Positions 1-5,233 of a DNA stretch of 5,233 nt are shown one piece after another. The translations under genes were made by a program, and so were the position numbers. The stretch covers positions 1 to 5,233 of the forward strand of contig JANYKY010000276.1 in assembly GCA_025357975.1 (NCBI GenBank). Reading direction: 5' to 3'. The DNA is from Gemmatimonadaceae bacterium (lineage in GTDB: Bacteria > Gemmatimonadota > Gemmatimonadetes > Gemmatimonadales > Gemmatimonadaceae). Under the pieces are notes generated by a model. That model was given only the letters and a program-made list of their open reading frames with translations, had not been told where the DNA came from and ran no database searches. Position 1 is the stretch's first letter. Every line of letters starts with the position of its first letter.

Positions 1-25
1 ATTACAGCGTGCAGTTCGACAGCGG

Positions 26-709
26 TCAAAGCAGTCCTGCCTCCGCGAAGCTCAAATAGCGTCCCCTTCCAATAATAATGTGGTCGTGCACAGGTATGTC
101 GAGTACCTTGCCGGCCTGCACCAGCTGATCGGTCGTTATTCGATCGTCAGGTGATGGTGTCGGATCACCGCTCGGATGATTGTGAATGAGGATTATCGCG
201 GCTGCGTTTTCTGCAATGGCTTCGCGGAAAACCTCACGCGGATGCACGAGCGATGAGTTGAGCAAGCCTCGTGTGACGGTGATGTCCCGCTCGAGCCGGT
301 GTTGTGAGTCGAGTATCGCAACGTGAAATTCCTCGACCGGCAGGTCCTGGAGGCGAGCACCAAAGATCTCGTGAACATCGCGTGGTCCGCGAACGGGTAC
401 GCCGTCTTCGCGGTCTTCAGCCGCCATGCGCCGGCCGAGCTCGAGAGCGGCGTGAATCGCGACCGCGCGGGCGTTGCCGACTCCGCTCAGCGATGTGAGC
501 GCTGCAACTGGCTGTGACGACAGGCGCCTCAACGAGCCATGCGCGCTCCCTAGAATGGCGTGGCCGATCTGAGTTGCAGAGTGGCCCTCGGACCCGCTGC
601 CGAGGAGAATCGCGAGCAGCTCGGCTGAGCTGAGTGCGCGCGGGCCGTGGGATTTAAGACGTTCTCGTGGGCGTTCGGTGTGCGGGAGCTCGCGGATTGC
701 AGAAAGCAT
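26..709 (-). CDS. radC: RadC family protein (JAMM/MPN+ domain, UPF0758)
   Basis: This is a complete 227-aa protein, close to the usual RadC length of about 220-230. The N-terminal part (about 1-95) has the family opening ERPRERL (12-18) and ALSSAELLAILL (25-36), followed by a helix-hairpin-helix-like SLSGVGNARA (73-82). The C-terminal JAMM metal site is intact: H176-N-H178-P-S-G, S186 and D189 fit the HxHx7Sx2D signature, and E126 or E127 in the LPVEEFHV stretch is the likely upstream catalytic Glu. The fold is that of zinc metalloproteases and deubiquitinases, and the metal ligands suggest an active hydrolase. The name comes from an old radiation phenotype; a direct DNA-repair role is not well supported in the family, so I do not claim one. 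The ATG at 709 is the only plausible start: an in-frame stop lies 14 codons upstream with no ATG, GTG or TTG between. No Shine-Dalgarno sequence is visible before it. An inverted repeat sits 2 bp in front. The gene stands alone behind a 415-bp gap after secA. Confidence 0.96.
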   Translation of the reverse strand: MLSAIRELPHTERPRERLKSHGPRALSSAELLAILLGSGSEGHSATQIGHAILGSAHGSLRRLSSQPVAALTSLSGVGNARAVAIHAALELGRRMAAEDREDGVPVRGPRDVHEIFGARLQDLPVEEFHVAILDSQHRLERDITVTRGLLNSSLVHPREVFREAIAENAAAIILIHNHPSGDPTPSPDDRITTDQLVQAGKVLDIPVHDHIIIGRGRYLSFAEAGLL

Positions 710-711
710 TT

Positions 712-740
712 GTGGGTACCGTTGAAAGGTTGGTACGCAC
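712..740. promoter_or_regulatory. Operator-like inverted repeat abutting the radC start
   Basis: GTGGGTACC (712-720) is matched by GGTACGCAC (732-740), giving 8 of 9 complementary pairs around an 11-nt centre. The half-site centres are 20 bp apart, about two helical turns. The radC ATG begins 2 bp beyond the inner edge on the minus strand. It could be a repressor operator or an mRNA hairpin just before a start codon that lacks a Shine-Dalgarno sequence. The dyad is seen directly; the function is inferred. Confidence 0.4.
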
Positions 741-772
741 TCTTAGCGACGATTGCGGGCTATACGCTCATC

Positions 773-811
773 TTCGTGTCCCCCGATCAATCAGCGGGCT
801 GCGACACTGAA
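773..811. repeat. Imperfect hairpin upstream of radC
   Basis: Nested arms pair TTC/GAA (773-775 with 809-811), GTGTC/GACAC (776-780 with 803-807) and CCCG/CGGG (782-785 with 795-798). This gives 12 pairs with small bulges and a 9-nt loop. No T-tract follows closely on either strand, so it does not look like an intrinsic terminator. Function unknown. Confidence 0.3.
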
Positions 812-821
812 CCGCTTTTGG

Positions 822-848
822 ACGCAGGGAACGCGGAGACCGCAGAAA
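822..848. repeat. Three tandem degenerate 9-mers (CGCAGA type)
   Basis: ACGCAGGGA (822-830), ACGCGGAGA (831-839) and CCGCAGAAA (840-848) stand head to tail. The stretch 831-849 matches the start of the 1073-1104 arm (read on the minus strand) at 17 of 19 positions, so this is a diverged partial copy of the same repeat unit in the orientation of the 869-900 arm. Confidence 0.6.
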
Positions 849-868
849 CTGCAACTGCCAAACGTTGG

Positions 869-900
869 GACACAGAGATCACAGAAACGCACAGAGAACG
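869..900 (+). repeat. Left arm of 32-bp inverted repeat
   Basis: The arm is made of ACACAGAGA (870-878), TCACAGAAA (879-887) and GCACAGAGA (889-897), that is, three CACAGA cores spaced 9 and 10 bp apart, ending in ACG. Its reverse complement recurs at 1073-1104 with 30 of 32 identities; the mismatches are at arm positions 4 and 11. An AACTGC lies 10 bp outside the arm (853-858). Confidence 0.9.
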
Positions 901-915
901 ACATCCCGGCGGTCA
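896..915 (+). repeat. GAACGACAT direct repeat, copy 1
   Basis: This 20-mer begins GAACGACAT inside the end of the left arm and matches 964-983 at 17 of 20 positions, offset by 68 bp. It suggests that the repeat unit runs on past the 32-bp arm. Confidence 0.55.
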
Positions 916-932
916 AAGCGAAACGGGAATTT

Positions 933-946
933 TGGCGCGGGCGCCA
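933..946 (+). other. Short GC-rich hairpin followed by a T-rich run
   Basis: TGGCG (933-937) pairs with CGCCA (942-946) around CGGG, and on the plus strand GCTTTCTTTTATTG follows. The shape resembles a weak intrinsic terminator for plus-strand transcription, but no plus-strand gene exists here to terminate. The stem is short and the T-run is interrupted. Confidence 0.2.
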
Positions 947-961
947 GCTTTCTTTTATTGA

Positions 962-1012
962 TTGAACGACATTCCAGCTGTCAGTCCGCCGTCGATTATC
1001 GTTGTCGTTCAA
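962..1012. repeat. 10-bp perfect inverted repeat carrying the GAACGACA motif
   Basis: TTGAACGACA (962-971) is exactly complementary to TGTCGTTCAA (1003-1012), with 31 nt between. It lies inside the larger inverted repeat and its arms are two oppositely oriented copies of GAACGACA, the motif also found at 896-903. Confidence 0.55.
964..983 (+). repeat. GAACGACAT direct repeat, copy 2
   Basis: Second copy of the 896-915 sequence, 17 of 20 identical. It overlaps the left arm of the 10-bp inverted repeat. Confidence 0.55.
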
Positions 1013-1020
1013 CCCCAATC

Positions 1021-1072
1021 AAAAAAAACCGGCCCGTGGCTCAACATCTGAAACGACGACGAACGTTCCGGC
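1021..1072 (-). terminator. Possible intrinsic terminator of secA (weak)
   Basis: Read on the minus strand, eight T residues (1021-1028) follow a GC-rich CACGGGCCGG. A CGGCC near 1070 can pair with GGCCG just before the T-run, but only as a 5-bp stem with a loop of more than 30 nt; a tighter hairpin has just three pairs. The position, about 55-105 nt after the secA stop, is right for a terminator. The stem is poor, so the call rests mainly on the T-run. Confidence 0.25.
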
Positions 1073-1104
1073 CGTTCTCTGTGCGTTTCTGTGGTCTCTG
1101 CGTC
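1073..1104 (-). repeat. Right arm of 32-bp inverted repeat
   Basis: Read on the minus strand it starts GACGCAGAGACCACAGAAAC and ends CACAGAGAACG, matching the 869-900 arm at 30 of 32 positions in opposite orientation, with 172 bp between the arms. An AACTGC (1110-1115, minus strand) stands 5 bp outside it, mirroring the left arm. It ends 20 bp from the secA stop codon. Confidence 0.9.
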
Positions 1105-1124
1105 AAAATGCAGTTAGCCACACC

Positions 1125-4100
1125 TCAGGCAGTAACCCCATGACACTTCTTGAATTTTTTCCCCGACCCGCACGGACACGGATCGTTTCGCCCTACGTTC
1201 TCCCAATCGGCAGACGATGCATTGTTCTGATTCGCGTTCAATGATCGCACACGCCCCGCGCCGGTAATGACCGGCTCTGCTCTCGCCACCGTGCGCTTCG
1301 CGCCCGGCTGCTCAGCGGGGCCGACATCGACGACCGAAGCTTCCCCGTCGTTCGCCCCGTCGTCCGTCTCCTCGGGATAGACGTCTTCCAGAACTCCCAG
1401 CGCATTGAAACGCTTCGTCGGACCCGAACTCCTGCCGTTTCCACGCACCACCTGCGGCTCTTCGCGATACTCCGGCGGCGGCTCGAAACTGATCTGCGCA
1501 CGAAGGAATCTCTCGGTGAACGTGTGGTAGATGTCGTTCATCAGGTCCACGAACATGGTGTACGCTTCGTGCTTGTACTCGATGAGCGGATCCTTCTGCC
1601 CCCACGACCGATAATGAATCGCGTTACGCAGCTGGTCGAGATCGTAGAGATGATCCTTCCACTTTTCGTCCAGAACGTTGAGCATCACGAGCGAAAGCAG
1701 CTGACCCGAAAACTCTGCCAGCCCTGAAAGCTTTTCCTCGAACGCGTTGCGGGCGGCCTCGGCTGCCTGAAGCTGCGCTTCTTCGATCGAGCCCGGCTTA
1801 TCAGCCTCTTCCTCGAACGATGGAACGCTGAGCAAATAGTGCATCAGCAAATCCTGGCGGACGAGATTGAAATCCCACTCTTCAGGCTTATCGAATACCG
1901 CGAACGCGCCCTCCACGCGACGCTCGACTCCTTTTTCAATCATCTTCTGCGCTTCGCCGCGCAGCTCCTCGCCGCCATCGAGCGCGAATGACCGCAGCGA
2001 GTAAATAACTTCGCGCTGCTGGTTCATCACGTCATCGTATTCGAGCAGACGCTTTCTCGACTGGAAATTCTGAAGCTCGACGCGTTTCTGTGCCTGCTCG
2101 ATGGATCTCGTGATGAGTGAGTGAGTCAGCATCTCGCCTTCTTCCGCGCCCATGCGGTCCATCAGCTTCGCAATCCGGTCGCTGCCAAAGAGACGCATCA
2201 GGTCATCTTCGAGCGAAAGAAAAAACTGTGACGCTCCAGGATCTCCCTGACGTCCCGCGCGACCTCTGAGCTGGCGATCGATACGGCGCGATTCGTGACG
2301 CTCTGATCCGATGATGTGCAACCCGCCGAGCTCCGTAACTTCGATCGGCTTGTTCTCGGCATCCTTGATGACGGACGGTTTCGACACCGTCACACCCTCA
2401 CCCAGCTTGATGTCCGTTCCACGGCCGGCCATGTTCGTTGCGATCGTGACGGCTCCGGGCTGACCGGCATTCGCAACGATGTCAGCCTCACGCTGATGGT
2501 ATTTCGCATTCAGAACGTTGTGCGGAATACCTGCGCGCTTGAACATGCGTGCAACAGTTTCGGAAACATCGACGCTCACCGTTCCGACGAGCACCGGGTA
2601 GCCAAGTGCGTGCAGCCGCTGAGTCTCTTCGAGAATCGCGTTGTACTTCTCACGGCGCGTCTTGTACACGAGATCCTGCCGGTCATCACGAATGACGTCC
2701 CGATTTGTCGGTACAACGGACACGCCAAGCCCGTAGATCTCGTGAAACTCAGTCTCTTCGGTCTCTGCTGTACCGGTCATGCCGGCCAGCTTTGAATACA
2801 TACGGAAGTAGTTCTGGATAGTGATCGTCGCGAGCGTCTGCGTCTCGCCCTTCACCTGCACGCGCTCCTTTGCTTCGACCGCCTGGTGCAATCCCTCCGA
2901 CCATCGCCGCCCGGGCATCGTGCGCCCGGTGAACTCGTCAACGATCAAGACCTGCCCTTCCTGAACGACGTAGTTCACATCGATCTCGTACAACGAATGC
3001 GCGCGCAAAAGCTGATGTACGATGTTGAGTTTCTCGCTCTTCTCGGCGTATTCGCGATTGATCGTCGCGCGTGCGGCGAGCTTTTCCTCAGCGGTCATTT
3101 CTTCATCGTGATCGATACGATGAACTTCCTGCGAGATATCCGGCAGGACGAACGCCTCATGCTCGTGCGGCGACATGAACTCCACGCCCAGATCCGTGAG
3201 ATGCACCGTGTGCCCTTTCTCGTCGAGCACATAGAGAAGATTCTCCTCCATGTCGCGGTACATCTGCTTCGCGGCTGGAAGCTTTCTGTCCGCCAGATGC
3301 TCCAGCTCCTTCTTCTGGATGAGCTGCTTGACGCCAGTCTCGTTGAGGACCTTCAGAAGGCGCTTGTTCTTCGGCGCGCCCAGTTGCGCCTGATAAAACT
3401 TCAGCCCGGCAGTTTCTGTATCGCCTGCTTCGAGTGCGCGTTCACCCTCAGCCACGAGCGCGTTCGAGAGATCTCCCTGACGCTTGACCAATCGCTCGAC
3501 ATTGCTGTTGTGCAGCGCATATTCGCCATCCGACTCGTTGCCGACTGGACCGGAAATAATCAGCGGCGTTCGAGCCTCATCGACGAGCACTGAATCGACT
3601 TCGTCGACGATCGCGAACGCATGGCCCTTCTGAACCCGTTGATCGTTCGACACGACCATGTTGTCGCGTAAATAGTCGAAGCCGAATTCGTTATTTGTGC
3701 CGTAGGTGATGTCGCTCTCGTAAACAGCGCGACGCTCGAATGAGCCAGGCTCGGTGTCGTCGAGGCAACCGACAGTGAGGCCGAGGTAGCGGTAGACGTG
3801 CCCCATCCATTCGGAGTCGCGTCTTGCGAGATAGGAGTTCACCGTAATCAGGTGGGCACCTTTCCCAGGCAGCGCATTCAGGTAAAGCGGCAACGTCGCG
3901 ACGAGCGTCTTTCCTTCACCCGTCGCCATTTCGGCGATGCGGCCGAGGTGAAGCTGAATGCCTCCCATGAGCTGCACGTCATAGTGCACCATGTTCCAGG
4001 GCATCTCGCGGCCGGTGACCATCACCGTTGTGCCAAGCAGACGTCGCGCAGCCTCGCGGACGGTTGCGAACGCTTCGGGAAGAATCTCATCGAGGATTTC

Positions 4101-4418
4101 GGCGATCGCGTCGCGCAGGTCTCCCTCGACGCCGCCGCGGCCGTCAGCGCCGCCGAGCACGAGGTCGATTTGTTCTCGCTCGCCGGCATCGGGCGTTGCC
4201 TTTTTCTGCTCTTTCAGCTCCGCTACTCGCGCCTCGAGCTCACTCGTTGCCTCGGCAATCTGCGCCCGAAACTTCGCGGTCTGGCCGCGCAGCTCATCAT
4301 CGGAGATCGATGCGAGCCGCTCGTACTCCTCATTGATCTGGTCGACGATTGGCTGAACGCGCTTTTTCTCGCGGTCGTGCCGCGTTCCGAAGACGTTCGT
4401 CAACACACCTTTCAACAT
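1125..4418 (-). CDS. secA: Preprotein translocase ATPase SecA
   Basis: SecA is the motor that pushes unfolded preproteins through SecYEG at the inner membrane, powered by ATP. The 1097-aa protein is complete. It shows an N-terminal FGTRHDR (10-16), Walker A ATGEGKT (165-171), Walker B DEVD (272-275), DEARTPLIISG (280-290), the preprotein cross-linking domain (about 291-495) and TGRTMPGRRWSEGLHQAVEAKE (starting near 497). Then come MTGTA (547-551), helicase NBD2 with ATNMAGRGTDI (660-670) and QLRGRAGRQGDPG (716-728), and the helical scaffold with EYDDVMNQQR (793-802) and DEKWKDHLYDLD (917-928). A charged linker (about 980-1077) leads to a zinc site C1081-x-C1083-x8-C1092-H1093, the family's SecB/phospholipid-binding tail. 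E. coli SecA has 901 residues; extra segments lie near 58-110, at 130-145 and in the cross-linking domain. The ATG is supported by GAGG 8 nt upstream. The gene follows nadD by 55 nt. Confidence 0.99.
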   Translation of the reverse strand: MLKGVLTNVFGTRHDREKKRVQPIVDQINEEYERLASISDDELRGQTAKFRAQIAEATSELEARVAELKEQKKATPDAGEREQIDLVLGGADGRGGVEGDLRDAIAEILDEILPEAFATVREAARRLLGTTVMVTGREMPWNMVHYDVQLMGGIQLHLGRIAEMATGEGKTLVATLPLYLNALPGKGAHLITVNSYLARRDSEWMGHVYRYLGLTVGCLDDTEPGSFERRAVYESDITYGTNNEFGFDYLRDNMVVSNDQRVQKGHAFAIVDEVDSVLVDEARTPLIISGPVGNESDGEYALHNSNVERLVKRQGDLSNALVAEGERALEAGDTETAGLKFYQAQLGAPKNKRLLKVLNETGVKQLIQKKELEHLADRKLPAAKQMYRDMEENLLYVLDEKGHTVHLTDLGVEFMSPHEHEAFVLPDISQEVHRIDHDEEMTAEEKLAARATINREYAEKSEKLNIVHQLLRAHSLYEIDVNYVVQEGQVLIVDEFTGRTMPGRRWSEGLHQAVEAKERVQVKGETQTLATITIQNYFRMYSKLAGMTGTAETEETEFHEIYGLGVSVVPTNRDVIRDDRQDLVYKTRREKYNAILEETQRLHALGYPVLVGTVSVDVSETVARMFKRAGIPHNVLNAKYHQREADIVANAGQPGAVTIATNMAGRGTDIKLGEGVTVSKPSVIKDAENKPIEVTELGGLHIIGSERHESRRIDRQLRGRAGRQGDPGASQFFLSLEDDLMRLFGSDRIAKLMDRMGAEEGEMLTHSLITRSIEQAQKRVELQNFQSRKRLLEYDDVMNQQREVIYSLRSFALDGGEELRGEAQKMIEKGVERRVEGAFAVFDKPEEWDFNLVRQDLLMHYLLSVPSFEEEADKPGSIEEAQLQAAEAARNAFEEKLSGLAEFSGQLLSLVMLNVLDEKWKDHLYDLDQLRNAIHYRSWGQKDPLIEYKHEAYTMFVDLMNDIYHTFTERFLRAQISFEPPPEYREEPQVVRGNGRSSGPTKRFNALGVLEDVYPEETDDGANDGEASVVDVGPAEQPGAKRTVARAEPVITGAGRVRSLNANQNNASSADWENVGRNDPCPCGSGKKFKKCHGVTA

Positions 4419-4426
4419 TCCCGTTT

Positions 4427-4430
4427 CCTC
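4427..4430 (-). promoter_or_regulatory. secA ribosome binding site
   Basis: GAGG (within GAGGAAA on the minus strand) lies 8 nt before the secA ATG at 4418, an ideal Shine-Dalgarno distance. It is the clearest ribosome binding site in the window and fixes the secA start. Confidence 0.75.
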
Positions 4431-4473
4431 ATTCCGTGCCAGTCATCCGGCCCGTCAGAGGACGAGCGAGGCG

Positions 4474-5046
4474 CTAGGACGTATATAGTTGCGCGGCCAG
4501 TATGAACTGCTCTACTCCGTCCGCGACAAAACCCTTGATTGATTTTCCGTCGGCAACCCGCCGGCGAATTTCGGAAGACGACACGTCGACGCGTCTTGCC
4601 GAGACGACCGTCGCTCCCACAGGCAGCTTCGATTTTTCTTCTATGCCTCTCGTCAATACAGCCAAACGCGCCAGCTCGAGAATCCTGCCTGGCCGCACCC
4701 ATCGCTCGAACGTTGCGACCGAGTCGGATCCAAGCAGTAGAATCAGCTCCGCGCCAACATATTCCGCGGAGAGAGTTTCCAAAGTATCAACCGTGTAAGA
4801 TAACCCGCCCCGCCGGATTTCCATGTCGCTGACGTCGAACCTCGGGTCACCGCCAAACGCACGCTGGGTCATCTGTAAACGTTGAATCGCAGAGGCCCCC
4901 GCGGGCGCGATGGTCTTGAGCGGATTGGCGTTTGCAGGCATGACGATCAGCTTGTCGAGCCCCAGCGCCTCGACGGCGTCGACTCCGAGTAATACATGGC
5001 CGATGTGCGGCGGGTTGAACGATCCGCCAAAAACACCGAGGCGCAA
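4474..5046 (-). CDS. nadD: Nicotinate-nucleotide adenylyltransferase NadD
   Basis: NadD joins nicotinate mononucleotide and ATP to give deamido-NAD and pyrophosphate, the step before NAD synthetase, in the cytoplasm. From a TTG start the protein has 190 aa, the usual size. Residues 4-17 carry the nucleotidyltransferase opening GVFGGSFNPPHIGH, with H14 and H17 of the HxGH motif. Near the C terminus DVSSSEIRRR (154-163) is the ISSTxIR-type ATP-binding motif. LLLGSDSV in mid-protein fits the conserved GxD region. The TTG at 5044-5046 is chosen because it places the motif at the normal distance from the N terminus (MRLGVFGG). The frame is open back to an ATG at 5205, but those extra residues are an Arg-rich out-of-frame reading of the upstream gene. 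The TTG is 4 nt after the bamD stop; AAAGTAGG just before it is a poor Shine-Dalgarno sequence, so coupling is likely. In many bacteria rsfS follows nadD; here secA does. Confidence 0.95.
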   Translation of the reverse strand: MRLGVFGGSFNPPHIGHVLLGVDAVEALGLDKLIVMPANANPLKTIAPAGASAIQRLQMTQRAFGGDPRFDVSDMEIRRGGLSYTVDTLETLSAEYVGAELILLLGSDSVATFERWVRPGRILELARLAVLTRGIEEKSKLPVGATVVSARRVDVSSSEIRRRVADGKSIKGFVADGVEQFILAAQLYTS

Positions 5047-5050
5047 ACGC

Positions 5051-5233
5051 CTACTTTGCGGCGGTGGCCGGCGGCGCCGGGCCGCACGTGCGAAGCACTT
5101 CCCTGTCCGCGGGATACGTCTTGCGCATCGTGTCGCAGAGATCGCGCGCGTCGTCCTTGTAGTTGATCGACCGGTAGGCTTCGTTGAGACGCATGTACGC
5201 CTCACGGGTGATCTTGGCCGTGGGGTGCAGGCG
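5051..5233 (-). CDS. bamD: C-terminal end of BamD-like outer-membrane assembly lipoprotein (partial)
   Basis: Only the last 60 codons and the TAG stop are in the window; the 5' part lies beyond position 5233. The peptide contains TREAYMRLNEAYRSINYKDDARDLCDTMRKTYP (given here as key parts: TREAY, LNEAYRSINYKDDA, RKTYP), a TPR-like helix pair matching the last repeat of BamD, where E. coli has [20 protein letters not shown]. BamD is a periplasmic TPR lipoprotein that works with BamA to insert beta-barrel proteins into the outer membrane. The final residues (CGPAPPATAAK) are a short Pro/Ala tail. The lipobox cannot be seen because the N terminus is missing. Another TPR protein of similar architecture is the main alternative. 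The gene directly precedes nadD and they probably share a transcript. Confidence 0.7.
   Translation of the reverse strand, partial: RLHPTAKITREAYMRLNEAYRSINYKDDARDLCDTMRKTYPADREVLRTCGPAPPATAAK

Larger units (their letters stand above)
710..1124. other. Non-coding gap between secA and radC, repeat-rich
   Basis: No credible gene lies in these 415 bases. Short open frames exist on both strands, but they have no family resemblance, and several owe their Cys-rich FSVRFC-type peptides to the repeat arms. The gap has two parts. From 710 to about 820 is the radC upstream region, with two dyads. From about 822 to 1104 is a repeat block with a tandem 9-mer cluster, two 32-bp inverted arms and repeated GAACGACA motifs. 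The right arm ends 20 bp after the secA stop codon. A radC promoter must lie here unless radC is read through from secA, but I could not fix one. Confidence 0.85.

Noticed and set aside
1..25. A further gene downstream of radC
   Set aside because: Only 25 bases remain, and no start codon with context or recognisable peptide can be judged from them.
755..800. Possible radC promoter: TTGATC and TATAGC on the minus strand
   Set aside because: The spacer is 20 bp, too long for a standard sigma-70 promoter, and both hexamers are poor matches. Not strong enough to list.
822..1104. CRISPR array
   Set aside because: The repeats are short, degenerate, 9-10 bp apart or inverted, with no regular spacers of 25-40 bp and no cas genes.
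791..1143. Small open frames on both strands in the secA-radC gap with Cys-rich FSVRFC-like peptides
   Set aside because: The similar peptides come from translating the two inverted repeat arms, not from a shared protein family. No ribosome binding sites or known motifs.
2316..2795. 159-aa open frame on the plus strand
   Set aside because: Antisense to the SecA helicase domain; a shadow of the real gene.
2886..3593. 235-aa open frame on the plus strand
   Set aside because: It lies wholly antisense to the conserved middle of secA, has no recognisable motif, and is explained by codon bias of the gene on the other strand.
4419..4473. Terminator or riboswitch between nadD and secA
   Set aside because: Only a 5-bp stem (GCCGG/CTGGC with one G-T pair) is visible, with no T-run. 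The spacer is too short for a known riboswitch, and no SecM-like leader peptide is present.
3798..4505. 235-aa open frame on the plus strand, running past the secA start
   Set aside because: Antisense to the secA N-terminal region including Walker A. No family features and no plausible start context.
5047..5205. N-terminal extension of nadD to the ATG at 5205
   Set aside because: The residues are an Arg/Pro-rich out-of-frame reading of the bamD end, and NadD proteins begin just before the GGSF motif.

Overview
The window reads as a chromosomal housekeeping segment from a Gram-negative bacterium of moderate-to-high GC. All four protein genes lie on the minus strand. An outer-membrane assembly lipoprotein (BamD) implies a double membrane. 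The SecA is unusually long (1097 aa) and carries insertions of the kind I associate with the Bacteroidota/Gemmatimonadota side of the bacteria. Together with the GC level, Gemmatimonadota is my best guess, but this is inference from memory of family features, not from a search.

Layout in the direction of transcription (from high to low coordinates): the 3' end of bamD (5051-5233, cut by the window edge); nadD (4474-5046), beginning at a TTG only 4 nt after the bamD stop; a 55-nt spacer with a good ribosome binding site; secA (1125-4418); a 415-bp non-coding gap (710-1124); and radC (26-709). The last 25 bases beyond radC hold nothing I can identify.

The bamD-nadD pair is probably co-transcribed and translationally coupled, and secA may belong to the same transcript. 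Functionally, SecA drives export of proteins across the inner membrane, BamD helps insert exported beta-barrel proteins into the outer membrane, and NadD makes the dinucleotide in NAD synthesis. RadC is a JAMM/MPN+ family protein whose true role is unsettled.

The only non-routine part is the secA-radC gap. It holds a pair of 32-bp inverted repeats (30/32 identical) built from CACAGA-type units at 9-10 bp spacing, a third degenerate cluster of the same units, a short repeated GAACGACA-type motif in both orientations, and an operator-like dyad directly in front of the radC start codon. This looks like an interspersed intergenic repeat or a small non-autonomous element. I see no new multi-gene system, RNA gene, CRISPR array, transposase or prophage gene here.
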